A DNA stretch of 64,000 bases from Plectrocnemia conspersa. Taxonomy: Eukaryota; Arthropoda; Insecta; Trichoptera; Polycentropodidae. Position 1 is the stretch's first letter, and each line of letters opens with the position of its first letter. Below, in pieces: positions 48,101 to 59,469 of this stretch. The stretch covers positions 372,001 through 436,000 of the forward strand of contig VTFK01000208.1 in NCBI GenBank assembly GCA_009617715.1, read 5' to 3'. A program made the translations under genes and the position numbers. The notes below the pieces were generated by a model, which worked only from the letters and a program-made list of their open reading frames with translations, was not told where the DNA came from and made no database searches.

Positions 48101-49768
48101 CCTCTTCAAAAACACTATTTATTTATTTATTAAAAATTCAATGTAGTCTTTGCACGGCCAAAAAATAACAGTTACACTTTTTATGCAAGTGTAGGTTCGA
48201 CAATTATATGGATCGCATCCTAAAACTTTAGTTTAATAAGAGTTTATAAACAATTATTTATTTATGTATATATTATTGTATCATGTAATTAAATTAATTT
48301 TATGCGATTACATTTTACGGTCTACGCTTTATAATGATTTTATACGGTATTATTTTCGTAGAGGGTAAGAATACTGTGTACATCAAGAAACGTAGGTACC
48401 CTTGCATTTACATATTTTTTCACAGACCCAAGTGTCTGTTCACGTTAGGCTGAAGGGGCTGTATTGCCTATTCCTCGTTTAAATCTCGACTTTAAAAACT
48501 CGTTAAACTGTTCGTACGATAATTTTAACGCAAGACGACGGCCGCGAAAGCTCCGTTTTTATTTATTTTTATATACGCATGCTTCGGATGCTCCGCCGAC
48601 AAATCTTCGTACAAATCTCCCGAAAGTTTTCCGAGCGGCAGATGCTTAACCGTCTTCTAGGTGTCGTTGTTATGATCTCGTAATTTATTGCCTTCCCCAA
48701 GGAGCGCGCAACAAACAACGAAAAAGTTAGGCACGCTTTCCGAGGATTTGATCATCTCACTGCAAAGTCGATGTTTTCGCCTGGTTCGTTTTCGTACGCA
48801 AAAATAGAAACGCGATTTTGACTTTTCTCCGTTCGACTCCAGCAAAACCCCTTTTCGGTAGCAGTAGGAAATCTGTATGTTATTGGCTCGAGATGTGTAG
48901 TATGTAAATGAATTTCGCAGCAAAGGTCACGCTCGAGTGGATAAGCAGATTGGCAATGAAGCGATCGTTGCATATCGGTTGTTAATCATGCATAAGATTT
49001 ATGTTATATAATCTGTGTTGATAGTATTTAAATGCGACGATGATGTTGCATAATGGCCTTTAACGGGTGATGACCTTAATGTGTAATTATTGTTGGCATA
49101 GGAAAATTATTACATTGTGGATTGCGGAAAATGACAGAAGAGAACAGAAAAATATCACGGAAAATAGTATCGATCTAGAATTATAATTATTGTGAAATGA
49201 TAGTCTTTGAACAATTTTTGAATTGATGCTGTTCAAACACACGCGATGTTTATGAATTTCCTTTGACGATGCACAGTCAATATTATCCGAAGGGGATCAA
49301 ATCGGATTAGCTTAGCGTCGATGGCGCCACGGCAATTACCTACCTAGACTGGCGTTTTGGGTTCAACGATTTTTAACTGTATCAGTTGCCTCGCGGAATC
49401 AGATAAACTGTCGCATATGCAACGACTCGCAGATACTATTTCGCCGTATGAATCGAATCGTTCTATATATATTCTTTGTTCGACATGTTGTTTATAACAT
49501 CGTGATGCTTCGAAGGCAAACGGCTGGTGGTGTGATGTTGTTATGTTGAGCAACGCTCGGATGTTTCTACGAACTCGATTGCGCATAAGCAGACGGAAAA
49601 CAGTTTTTCATACTATTTTCTTTGTTTTTCCTCCGTTTGCGCAACGCTTTTATTTATAACCCGACGTTGCTGATCGTATTGATACGATCACACGATCGGT
49701 CAAAATAGTGTGACGTACTAACATAAATATTTAAAACGTATTTAAAAAAAATATATTACTCGTCTTAC
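45191..49768. other. Noncoding DNA, no supported gene
   Basis: Moderately GC-richer patches at about 45470-45540, 46580-46640, 46790-47000, 47800-47960 and 48530-48960 hold short frames only. A 65-codon ATG frame at 46739-46936 starts MRVNHVNLLLFVAFSLIDC, which looks like a signal peptide, but lacks homology, cysteine pattern or promoter evidence. Frames of 73-90 codons at 46102-46374 and 48657-48973 are equally unsupported. No transposon protein was recognised. Confidence 0.4.
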
Positions 49769-49827
49769 CTTTAATTACAGTTTGTATTTAGTCTACACTG
49801 TAGACTAAATACAAACTGTAATTAAAG
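49769..49827. repeat. Perfect 59-nt palindrome (29-bp arms, 1-nt centre)
   Basis: The left arm is 49769-49797 (CTTTAATTACAGTTTG..., ending GTCTACA), the centre is C at 49798 and the right arm is 49799-49827. The arms are exact reverse complements. GTAGACTCTA follows twice (about 49827 and 49850). It could extrude as a cruciform or fold as a hairpin RNA with almost no loop. It lies about 45 bases from MITE M. Confidence 0.95.
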
Positions 49828-49872
49828 TAGACTCTAAACTATTAAATGTAGACTCTACAGTATATTTGGGTT

Positions 49873-50136
49873 AACACAGTCAGTTCGAAATCTATCCATT
49901 TCATTATTATTCATAATTTATAAAGTTTGGGTTTACACATTTATAGAACAAAATGTGTTTGAACACATTTATAGAAAAAAAAATCTATAAACGAGTTCAA
50001 AAAATAATCCGGATTAATGATAAGTATATCGAACGTATATCCGTATCGTGTGCTTTAGACTAATAGTAGGGGCGTTAACCCAAACTTGCCATCTCTTTCT
50101 AAAGTTGATGAAATGGATAGCTCTCGAACTGACTAT
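49873..50136. mobile_element. MITE M with ~60-bp imperfect inverted arms
   Basis: The left arm begins ACACAGTCAGTTCGAAATCT and ends AAGTTTGGGTTTA at about 49935. The right arm begins TTAACCCAAACTTGCC at about 50075 and ends AGCTCTCGAACTGACTATA. Reversed, the right arm follows the left throughout. The spacer is about 135 bases of AT-rich DNA. Another arm of the family lies alone at 22905-23015. There is no coding capacity and no clear target-site duplication. Confidence 0.7.
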
Positions 50137-50497
50137 AATATAGTTACTGTAGAACCATCCTTTATTATCTTATACGTATCTGTAAACTTAATTACTTTGT
50201 TACGTCACGCTATCCAAAATACGATGTTAGAGTTCAGTGATACATATAAAGACTTGGGAAATGTCTGAAAGCAGGATGACACTCATTTTATTCAGTTACA
50301 TCATTATAGATTTTACACATATGATTTTACTAGTTAAAATATATATCTACCAATGAAAATGTATTCAGATATGATTTCACAAAAATATTTTCGTGATAAA
50401 TTCGAGACTGTTTTTATTCAGATTTTCTTTGAAGGATAACTCGAATATTTGGTTCAGAATCAGTTTTTTCCAAGGAGGAGGGAAAAAGCTGCCCAGG

Positions 50498-50635
50498 CAG
50501 TGGTCCTTTTTTTTTTAATATTTCGATTTCATTAAGATTCATAGTATTTTATTACATAAAATGCATTTTACTGGCCAAATTCAAGGGCGGTGGGGGAATG
50601 CTCCCCACTTGCCCCTCCCCTAAATGACGTCCCTG
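50498..50635 (-). repeat. Dispersed repeat R2, copy 2, with hAT-like terminus
   Basis: About 90 bases match 39215-39310. The sequence then goes on into GGGCGGTGGGGGAATGCTCC and ends CCTAAATGACGTCCCTG at 50635. Reversed, that end begins CAGGGACGTCATTTAGGGG, a typical hAT-style terminus. The other end was not located, so only a fragment or one end is supported. Confidence 0.5.
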
Positions 50636-51003
50636 ATTTTATTACTGAAGTTGCAAATATATATAAGAAAACCATAAAAACAGGAAGGTTAGAATAGGTT
50701 CGTCAACTTGAAGATTAAGCGAATTATCAGTTTTTAAGATATTTTTATTATAGATAACTTGTTATTGTGTGTGTGAATTTTAAAATCTGAAAAATATCAC
50801 GTTCATGTGCTAAGGGGTAGAAATGACGTTCATGTGCGAAGGTCGCATAAATATTTCTATCTAAATTTCAATGTCGGATTCCACTCTAATGGATTCATAT
50901 TGAAAAATATTTCCATGCGACGATTTGATTCCAACAAAACTGCGCTCCTTATCATACTTTGCACGAAATCAGGGGTTAAAAATAGGGTCTACTTTTTGTA
51001 CGT

Positions 51004-51007
<4 letters not shown>

Positions 51008-51042
<35 letters not shown>
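51008..51042. repeat. (TA)n microsatellite
   Basis: About 17 uninterrupted TA dinucleotides, followed by a few imperfect ones to 51050. A 93-codon frame crossing it is spurious. Confidence 0.95.
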
Positions 51043-51050
<8 letters not shown>

Positions 51051-51089
51051 TAGTGGTAGCCAAAAGAAAGAACAGTTTTTTTAAATGAA

Positions 51090-51728
51090 TTTTTTTTTCC
51101 AATAACAAATTTATTTTGCAATATTATTCTACATAATAATCTTCATTGACAGATACAACCTTCTTCCATCGATCGGGGAAGTTTTATTCCCACGTTTGTA
51201 AAAACTGACTGGAATGTTTTAACTTCAATAACACTATTAAACTATGTTGTAGAGACTCAATAAATAGTAATCTGATTCATATGAACATCCGAGAGCATTC
51301 ATTTTTTCTCGTTTGATTCTCGCAGTATGAGGCAGGTGCGTCGCTTTGTTCTCGTCGCTTAGTGCGTGTGGTACCCATTTGCCGTGTTTCCATGCCTACC
51401 CAATATTTTTTAAACTTCTTTAATTGCTAGACCATGAATATCCTGTCTTATCAGTTAAATCCTGAATTAACATCTCTGGATTGGCTTCAATTTCTGCACC
51501 TATGCGGTCATCATTGATGATTTTAGGTGTTCCACTTCTAGACTTATCTTCCAAAAAAAAAAAAAATCAGATTTAAATTTTTCAACCATTTTTGACATTG
51601 ACGAACCAGTAAAATTTCACGATAGACGGCACAAACGTTTTTGGTTGCTGTGGTTGCCGATTTTTTTTGTGAAATTCATACAGCATACAGGTGCGTAAAA
51701 ACACCTTACTCGTAACGGAATTTTCCAT
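51090..51728 (-). pseudogene. mariner transposase relic with internal deletion
   Basis: The minus-strand start (ATG at 51726-51728) is followed by FLRTCMLYEFHKK, ATTATKNVCAVYRE and QKWLKNLNL, and then EDKSRSGTPKIINDDRI, the usual N-terminal HTH and linker order of mariner transposases. After KWVPHALSDENK (about 51360-51395) the sequence jumps to YESDYYLLSLYN and LPDRWKKV/DYY, the C-terminal end, where SDY holds the third catalytic Asp. About 400 bases with the first two catalytic residues are missing. There are several frameshifts, a run of As near 51555, and stops. It is an internally deleted, inactive copy; TIRs were not identified. Confidence 0.8.
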
Positions 51729-53124
51729 TTAAACTTGAGGGTGTTTTTTGCTGTTATGTTCGTAAATACTCTCTCCAGATGTTAATCCAAACACTATCGA
51801 AAGAAAGACATTCGTCCTGAACGACAAATAGGTTACAAACTGACCGTATTAAAAATTATTCAGTATAAAAACATCCTTTCTTTGGGTATACCCCTAATAT
51901 ATATTTAAATTAAACTAGTTTATTTTTGGCGTTCATATGGTGGCCCTGAAGATTTATATTTTCAGGAGGCGGAGTTTTCTCGGAACTGCTCAAATAATCA
52001 AATCGGAAGGTCAGAATTACCTTATAATTTATTTATGTGAAATCTACGAAAATTCCATATTTAATCGCGCGCACACGCAAGAATATTTTTCTTTCGAGCT
52101 CACAAAGAGCACGTTTCTCAGAATTCCAGATTTAATTTTCTCTCTATTCCCCAGAAAACTGGATTGTAAGACGACACTTCATAAAGTACGTTTTGTGCTT
52201 TAAAAGCACAGCTGAAAAAAATATAAACACAACGCCCCCGTTCCTACGGAGGAAGATAATTATATATAAAAATGATGGATTTTCGACAATTAATTGGTGG
52301 ACATAAACGACACAAACTGAGCGTTTGATAATCATCGATATTGGTCGGAAAATTACCTTGCCAATAATTATGATTAATTATCCTACTTCTGTCATTGTTC
52401 GCTAAATAATAAACGATTAGTCTATGGGCGAATCGGTTGTATGTGCTATATATATAAGTAGTATATACATACTATATACACATAAATAATAAATATATTT
52501 TACTTATACGTTTAGTTACATAAATCATATCATAATTACTGCTTTCACTCTAGCATCGGTCGCACGAGCCTTTCGATTAAATTTACATACAATCAACGCC
52601 GCTCTTTTATATGTTTTGATAATAATTAATGTAAGTTTTTAATTAAAGCTTACTAAAAGATTCACTAATGAAAATTACGGAAAAACCAGTCTTGTAACAA
52701 ACAACTTGTTAAGTCACTGATGCCCTTAGACTTGATTTCAATTGACACCTCCTACTCTATAATTCCAATAACGTGTTTTAGAACTACGTTTTCTTGTATA
52801 ATAAGTATAGAAATACTTATTTTTATATGGAATGAAATCATGTTTAATTATTTTTGAGACTCGCCATTTTATATATTTTTTAATCAGTTAATCAAACTAA
52901 AAATCATTGTTTATTAATTGAGCGGTCGGTAGTTAAAAAACCTTTTCAGCCTTATAGACTATTTTTTTGTTGTGTTTATTCAAAAAATAAATAGCTGATT
53001 TTTTAACCTTCTGTTTGGCTATGCAATCTTTTTTTCATATTGTCACCTCGCTTAAATCTTATAAACATAATACGCTCGTATCTGAAAAGACGAAATTATT
53101 TAGTTGAATAATTAACTCTCGATA
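51729..53124. other. AT-rich DNA, nothing recognised
   Basis: One 88-codon ATG frame (51937-52203) lacks recognisable content. No repeats with partners in the window. Confidence 0.45.
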
Positions 53125-53265
53125 CCGCATATCATTTCAGCTGGAGTCCCATAGGGTAGTTTGCTGGAGCCGTTCCTCTTCATATCATACACTAATGACA
53201 TTTCTATTTAAAAGACAATACATTTTCCACTCACAAATTTTGTCATTATGATATAAGACGTATTA
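53125..53265 (+). pseudogene. LINE reverse transcriptase relic
   Basis: A plus-strand frame reads IISAGVP, a stop, GSLLEPFLFISYTNDIS. This is the conserved block SAGVPQGSxLGPxLFxLYTNDI of Jockey-type RTs, with Gln turned into a stop and Gly into Glu. The following 'YADD' region is not recognisable. Only about 40 residues remain. The 'YTNDI' form differs from the other RT pieces in the window, so it is likely another LINE family. Confidence 0.65.
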
Positions 53266-55329
53266 TTGTGCGCGGCTAGTAATACATTCTTAAAACAACC
53301 ATAGTATGTACAGCTTTATATATAAATGATACTAAAAATGCAAACATTTATTAATGTTCATACATCTGTTTATGTTTACACTATAATAAATTTAGTTTTC
53401 AGTTGAATTATCAGTTGAATCAACGAGATGAGTTGAAAATTGAGTTGCCAACTTTTATTAAGATGAAAAGAAAAGATACCGAGAAAAAATGTATATGTAA
53501 ACGTATGTATGCCTACATTATATGTGTATGTTAGAATATTTACAACATCAAAGACGAAAAAACTTTTTTACTCTTGTTTTTGTATTATAAAATGTAAAAA
53601 GTGGGACGGTTGCTCTTTAACGTGAGGTAAATATTTTTAATTTTAATTAAATCTATCCAACTATATGTTAACTTGCGTTAGGAGAACTTTAAACGACCGT
53701 TTTTATTTTGGCGAAAAAGTTGCAGTTTGCCAAAGCAAGACTCATCGAGGAAAGATACGCCGGGAGCTTTCGTAATTAAATTCTCTCCTCCGCTTCCTTC
53801 CATTTCCATATTTAAATTACTTTTTACCTTTATTGACCTGTATAAGTCGTAAATAATATTCATACACACACACACACAAACGCAATGAAACGTATCGAGT
53901 CGATCAAAATTGGAATTGAGCCAGTCAGTCAGGCGGTTAAAGTGTCGCGCGCTCGGCTTTAATCTAAAATTAAAATTCGCCATGACACGGAAGCGTAACT
54001 CTTTCATAAGGCCCCATTTGTAACGCCATCTGGACGTATTCGAAAAATGTATTTTTCCTTTGCACCTGTGCCATTTCCTCTCGCGAAAAGCGCGTGACGC
54101 AACATCAACGCAAAATCAATTGTTTTGCGGCGAATTTAGCATAGCTGTGTGCATGCGAATGTGTGAGTATGTGTGCGCGCGAAGAAAAGGCAACTTTCTA
54201 ACGTCAGAGAGCTTTTTAAACATTTGTTATGAAATATTGAGAAAAAATCGGACGTTCGAGAGAGAAAGAGAAAGAGAGATGAATCGTGAAAGCGAACTGC
54301 GGTTATGTTTGTTTCGCGTGGCGTTTTTTCGTACCGAACTCAGTAACTATTATATCATAATGGTATGGTTGATTAAACGTATCAAATGTTGTAATTATGT
54401 ATGTACATGTTTTATTCATGTTTGTAGCGTTAAATTATAATTGCTGTTGCATTTTGTGGATTGCGAATACACATTTGTATATGCATCATTATTATGCTAG
54501 TTTTTTATATTATGTCTTATTATTGCATACATATTTGAATTTGTTGTTAAGCATATGGTAATTGTATGAACGGATGTTCCTTTTACCGTTTTTTGTGTTT
54601 TATTTTCTCTTTTACGTCATTTATTATGATAATTAATATTTATATATATATATATAAAAGCCACAATTGACACCACTAGTATTATAAAGGTTAATTAACT
54701 TTTTATTTTTATTTTATTTATTTTAATTGCTTATGAATAATAAGTAACGTAAAATATATTATGTGTATTTGTTATAAATTATTTATATGGCTTTTTCGTG
54801 AATATACGAGGGTAGAAAAAAAACTTCGCGGTCCAACACAAAGAAAATTAATTAATATATTTTTCAATTTCTTTTAATTATTTTTTTCGGTGAAAGAAAA
54901 CCGTTACATTTCCACGTGTTTTTTTATGATGGAGGATGAAGTATCGATTTAAAGCTGCACAGTGATTCAGACTGAGTGGTGAATCGGTGTCTCATTTGTA
55001 GCAACATTTTTTATTTATTAAAATATAATCTGCTTCATAAAGCTGCAGAAAGTCGGAAGATTACTGCAAATTAACTTTTTGAAAATAGTGTATAGGAGAT
55101 GTACAAAACCTCGGTCAGTTTTATTTAATGGTAGCAGTTGTAGATCATTAATAAAAAAAAATAAAAATACAGTACATCGATAGTTTCATGATTTCTGACT
55201 TTTAGTGTGGTTTTAAAAAATTAAAATGAAGTCCCAATTTCATTTCAGCTGGTATGCTTAAAAAACGTAAGACATGATCTTGCATTTTCTTTTTTTTTTT
55301 TAAAAACATATCGTTGCAAACAAATACCA
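53266..55329. other. AT-rich DNA with simple repeats, no supported gene
   Basis: It holds (AC)n at 53864-53878, a GA-rich tract at about 54258-54281 and (TA)n at about 54642-54657. The 126-codon frame at 54060-54440 starts only with TTG and runs through the GA tract (ERERERE), so I reject it. The 109-codon minus frame at 53678-54007 runs through the AC tract and is also unconvincing. Confidence 0.45.
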
Positions 55330-55572
55330 TTCTGTGATTCCCATAAATTGAAACTATAGACCCGTGCCAATTTTTTCAGCAAAGTATTCAAAATCATATT
55401 TCATAAGTATGCTTCAAATCATATCAAAGAATAATTGATTAATCGACAACATGGTTTTCGTATATCTGCTGTTTTTTCTAATTTTGTGACGAAAATTCTA
55501 GATATAGGCAATCAAACAGATGTCGTCTACACTGATTTTGAAAAGGCTTTTGATTTAAATACACGTACAGGA
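55330..55572 (+). pseudogene. LINE reverse transcriptase relic, family L (N-terminal RT blocks)
   Basis: In shifting plus-strand frames there are NYRPV followed by an ILSA/SK-like block (about 55355-55385), QHGFRISA (about 55449-55475) and TKILDIGNQTDVVYTDFEKA (about 55490-55550). These are the first RT blocks of Jockey-type LINEs (NYRPIS, QHGFR..RS, DVVYTDFSKAFD), including the first catalytic Asp. The match stops near FD at 55560. Element T copy C inserted about 70 bases downstream. The same GATATAGGCAAT stretch starts the relics at 58782 and 59480, so the three pieces are one family. Confidence 0.75.
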
Positions 55573-55637
55573 CTTATGAGATTTGTTCTATATGTATGAA
55601 TTGTTTTATCTGTAAAGGGTGCATTAACGTAAAAATG

Positions 55638-56736
55638 TTATGCCTGCACTACACTCTCTGGAAGTTGGCCAAAGTTGGCCAAGGACGGAGAATATAGTGG
55701 GTTACTTCGGTCGAGTTCGGTTTAAAATCTCTCGGAAGTTGACCGAGGTTACCGAGAACGGGGGGGGGGTAAAGTGGAGGTAATTCAGTCGACTTGGCCA
55801 GCTTCGAGTGCTTCCGAACATTGTCGGCAAACGGACCGAAGTCGAAGCTGCTCTTTCGAGCGCGAGCGGTGAGATACTTCCCCTTTCGCTCTCTCGCGTG
55901 TTATGTGACGAGAGTGAGAGATATAATGATGTGGTGTTTCGCAAACTGAGATAGAACGAGTAGCTCGGTTCAATTTCAGTATGCGCGTAGGCGTCCTATG
56001 GTTAACACGTACGTCGAGCGTTGCATCGTGGTCACGTGGCCAAATAATAATACCACATGCTTATCGGGGACTTCAACAGACTCTTACTGACATTTTTGAA
56101 TATTTTAGGGCACCAAAAAGGATTAATTATATTTTTGATAGTATATTCTTCTAACAAATATCGATATTATATTTTTTTTCATATAAAATTAAATAATTAA
56201 AAAATAATTAATGGTACTTGATTTTGTTAAAAAAAATCGTTTCGAATATACTTATGTATTTTCCTAGATCGGTATATATAAATGTCACACCATAACGAAT
56301 TCTGATTTAGAATCGATGGCGACAAATTCTAGGATAGTAACAGATGTGGTGTTCGTATTCTAAAGTATCATTTTTATGCCTTATGGCATTTTGCAAAAGC
56401 CGACAAAGATTTTGCATAAATGAAATATTTACGACCGAAAAGTTTTCACTGATATTGTATTGATGAGTGCCCACACAAACTTTTATAATTATCAGCTGCG
56501 TAATTTTAATAATATGACAATTTAAAAATTGCGATTATTTTGGCACATTTTTCGATCGCGCGCAATGTGCCAACTATACATGACAGCAGCCGTCGTGCGT
56601 ACGCCATTCACGCCCGCCGTCCGGACGGCATATGAAATTTGTGGCAGTGTGGCCGCTACTCGGAAGTCGGCGACCTCGGCCGACTTCAGTTGAACTTCGG
56701 TTCGGACAACTTCCAGAGAATGTAGTGCAAGTATTA
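55638..56736 (+). mobile_element. TTA-flanked TIR element T, full copy C (1.09 kb)
   Basis: The element spans 55641-56733. It starts TGCCTGCACTACACTCTCTG and ends AGAGAATGTAGTGCAAGTA, flanked by TTA at 55638-55640 and 56734-56736. It aligns with copy A over the whole length with small indels and substitutions, including the CTCTCGCGTGTTATGTGACG, TGGTATTAT..., and CGACCGAAAAGTTTTCACTG blocks. A run of nine Gs near 55760 is specific to this copy. No transposase frame exists. Minus-strand frames at 55702-55944 and 55785-55973 are shared with the other copies only by descent. Confidence 0.85.
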
Positions 56737-58781
56737 TGTCCTGTACATGTATTTAAAAAAAAAATAAATTTACTGCAAGGATCAAGTCCAATGTTTTCCC
56801 TACCATATTTATATTCAGCTTCCCAGTGCTTGTTATGTTGTCATAAAATTGTTTCTGCGTAAAACCCTTTTTGCACTGATTTTTCACATTAGTGGGCGAT
56901 ATAACTATATATTATGAAAACACACATTACCATGTACATAAACTTTTTTTAATGTTTTACAAATCGGAGCTGTGTTCCGTTTTGATTTGGTCTATTCCGA
57001 CGCTTGACTAAAATGGTCAATGTACTCAAGTATTAGCTGGCATTTTAAACATTTGAAAGTCAAGAAACCAATACTTTGATTTCAACTATCCGTTATAAAA
57101 GCATCATTAGATCAGGCTCGGTTCTAATTAGCCTTAATTGATTACGCTTCGTAAATGCCATAGATTTTTTCGCACGTTTTTTTCTTGAAATGCTAGTGCC
57201 GTCTGCGTCACACGCATCGATCCATCCATTTTATTATGTAAACCACTCAAAGGTCGCTCAAAAGCGGCATTCTGCTAATGTCACGACGACCAATTACCGT
57301 CAATCGATTTAATTGACAACCGCTACCTTATAAAGAATAATAATTGACAATGACATTCGGCGCATGCTGTTCGCCTTGCTTGCAGTGTGGGAGGTTCCGC
57401 ATCCGTGACGTAACACCATCTGAGAGAGATCGGACGACGGATGCTGAGCCAATATTGGACCAAGGTCGCGTCTGAAATTTCCGTTCGCGGTCAGCTCTGT
57501 GCCATCAGAGCATCTGCCAAGAGTGCATTGTCTGTCATGCACAAGTCTATAAGCGTTTATAGATGCATCTCAGATCAAAGATGGCCGCTGATATGTTTAA
57601 ATTTATAAATGAATAATGCACGTTGTATAATCATTCTGTATACATTGTATATATAGAGCTTTATTAACCCACCTTTCAGTTTCTTGTATAGTGTGATAAC
57701 AACAGGCGTGTTCATGTGTACTTAACAGACTTGTAAAAGAATCCAACGATTGCGTGACATTGACAGTTCAAATGTCAAACATGTGTGATCGCATGACTGT
57801 GTGGCAATAGTGCGAATTAAAGGGTCGCGTATGTATAATAATTATTATCGTTATTGCACACAAAGGACCTATAAATATTTGCACATGTTTAAACGTTTAT
57901 CATTTTATTATGATAATATCGCATTATTTCCATTGTGCATTTTTACTGATATGACTCTCTGGTTAAATATATACTAATTGCTTTTATCAACTCCTTTTTA
58001 ACTATTTAAACGTTGATATGATTTTACTATTAATACTTAATGTTAACTACACACTTTAAAAAATCAAGAACGCTTTCCATTGTTACGCGACACCTCGGCA
58101 TTTGAGTGTTACGTTCAATAGCATAATTGCAATGAATAAAATAATCACTCTCCGTTAATAATCGAGCGAAACCGATACAATAGTGATATTTAAAGTGAAA
58201 CAAATTTCATAATTTCCCATTATTGCATAAGCGAGACTAAATATTGCAACGATCCAGTGCGGGCACGGCCTACATTTTTACGTTGTTCTCCATGCATCAT
58301 TTAACCGAATAATGACGAATTGGAACACTGAGTTATTTTTGTAATGACTTTTAAATTACTGCGGCGCGAGGAAATTTATTTACGATGGCGACGTAAAACG
58401 CATAATATTTATTATTGAATTATAACAACGCACCAAGAAGGGTAGTAAATCGCACGTGGAAAACTGAAATTTAACACTGCCACTAGCATGTTTTAGTAAC
58501 AAATATGGTTTTGAACCACGTCGTTTTACGATTACCAGTCTATTATGCTTCAAAAGTCCGTTACTTAATTCATTTGTCAAAGTTAATTATTTATTTATTT
58601 AAAAAAATACATTTCAACAAAATATATAAAATAAATAATTATAAAACAATTGAATTTAATTATATACAACAATCACCACAATGCTCCACCAACTGCGAGT
58701 ACCTAGATGAAAACAAATCAATACTATCAGACAAATGCTATAAAATTGGATAATTGTGCTTATTTTTCGTGACGAATTATC
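56737..58781. other. Noncoding DNA with GC-richer patch at 57.0-57.6 kb
   Basis: From about 57080 to 57540 the DNA is GC-richer and non-repetitive, with homeodomain-like strings (TTCTAATTAGCCTTAATTGA) and CCAAGGTCG at about 57460. A second such patch is at about 58050-58390. These look like conserved noncoding elements or regulatory DNA. Short frames here (66-82 codons) have no recognisable content. Confidence 0.4.
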
Positions 58782-58905
58782 TCGATATAGGCAATTAAAA
58801 TGTTTTTGATAAAATTTGTCATGCTCTAATCCTTAAAATTTTATTTATAAATTGGCTTGGGTTTTGTAATATAATTCAGTCAATTAATTATGGAGTTAAA
58901 TAAGT
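58782..58905 (+). pseudogene. LINE reverse transcriptase relic, family L, second piece
   Basis: After GATATAGGCAATTAAAATG the frame gives FDKICHALILKILF and GFCNIIQSI, the block that follows the first catalytic Asp in Jockey-type RTs (AFDKVNHxLLLxKL). The TDFEKA segment itself is deleted relative to the copies at 55.5 and 59.5 kb. Confidence 0.55.
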
Positions 58906-59126
58906 TGCAGAAGAAAAGGGTTCAATAACTTAGTTGTTTTATATTTCATTTTATATGAGTTGCTTAGTAAGAAAATATTAGACTTTTTTCAAAGATTTAA
59001 AATACATGAATACATCTACCACGAAAAATAATAGTATTAAAAGTAAAGGAGTCGAAGCAAACATCGCATGATTTTATACTGTATATTTTTTCAATTAGTT
59101 GTCAATATGTTCAAAAGCTCAGAAAA

Positions 59127-59425
59127 GTGTAGTCCGTACGGTTTTATCTGGTAACTCGAAGGCTGCAGGATCGAGCCACGGCAGCGACTCGAATTTTTAT
59201 TTATAAAAATGCGCTATTATTAAAAACTAGATCTAGCTACAAAGTGTCATCTATTAACTATAAATTATAGCATACATAATAATTTATAATTAAATATATA
59301 CAAATCTCACCGATTCCCAGACTTTCAGTCTTGTTAGTATTCATTATGTCTGATTGACTTACCCTGTTGCTGCAGATTTATCCCGTTGTAATGCATTGGG
59401 CTTACGCCCGTAAGGTTACAACAGA
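59127..59425 (+). repeat. tRNA-derived SINE family S, copy 3
   Basis: It has the full length of the family: head GTGTAGTCC with a box-B-like GGATCGAGCC, body ATCTAGCTACAAAGTGTCAT, and tail TTATCCCGTTGTAATGCATT then GGGCTTACGCCCG. It is closest to copy 1 (11.5 kb). The tail segment CCCTGTTGCTGCAGATTTATCCCG-like shows a small internal duplication. It ends about 50 bases before a LINE fragment. Confidence 0.8.
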
Positions 59426-59469
59426 AGATTATAAAAAACGGGCGAGATCTATTATGTTTTTCCAATTTT

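Noticed and set aside
54060..54440. 126-codon open frame
   Set aside because: TTG start and it runs through a GA-rich simple repeat giving an RERERE tract.
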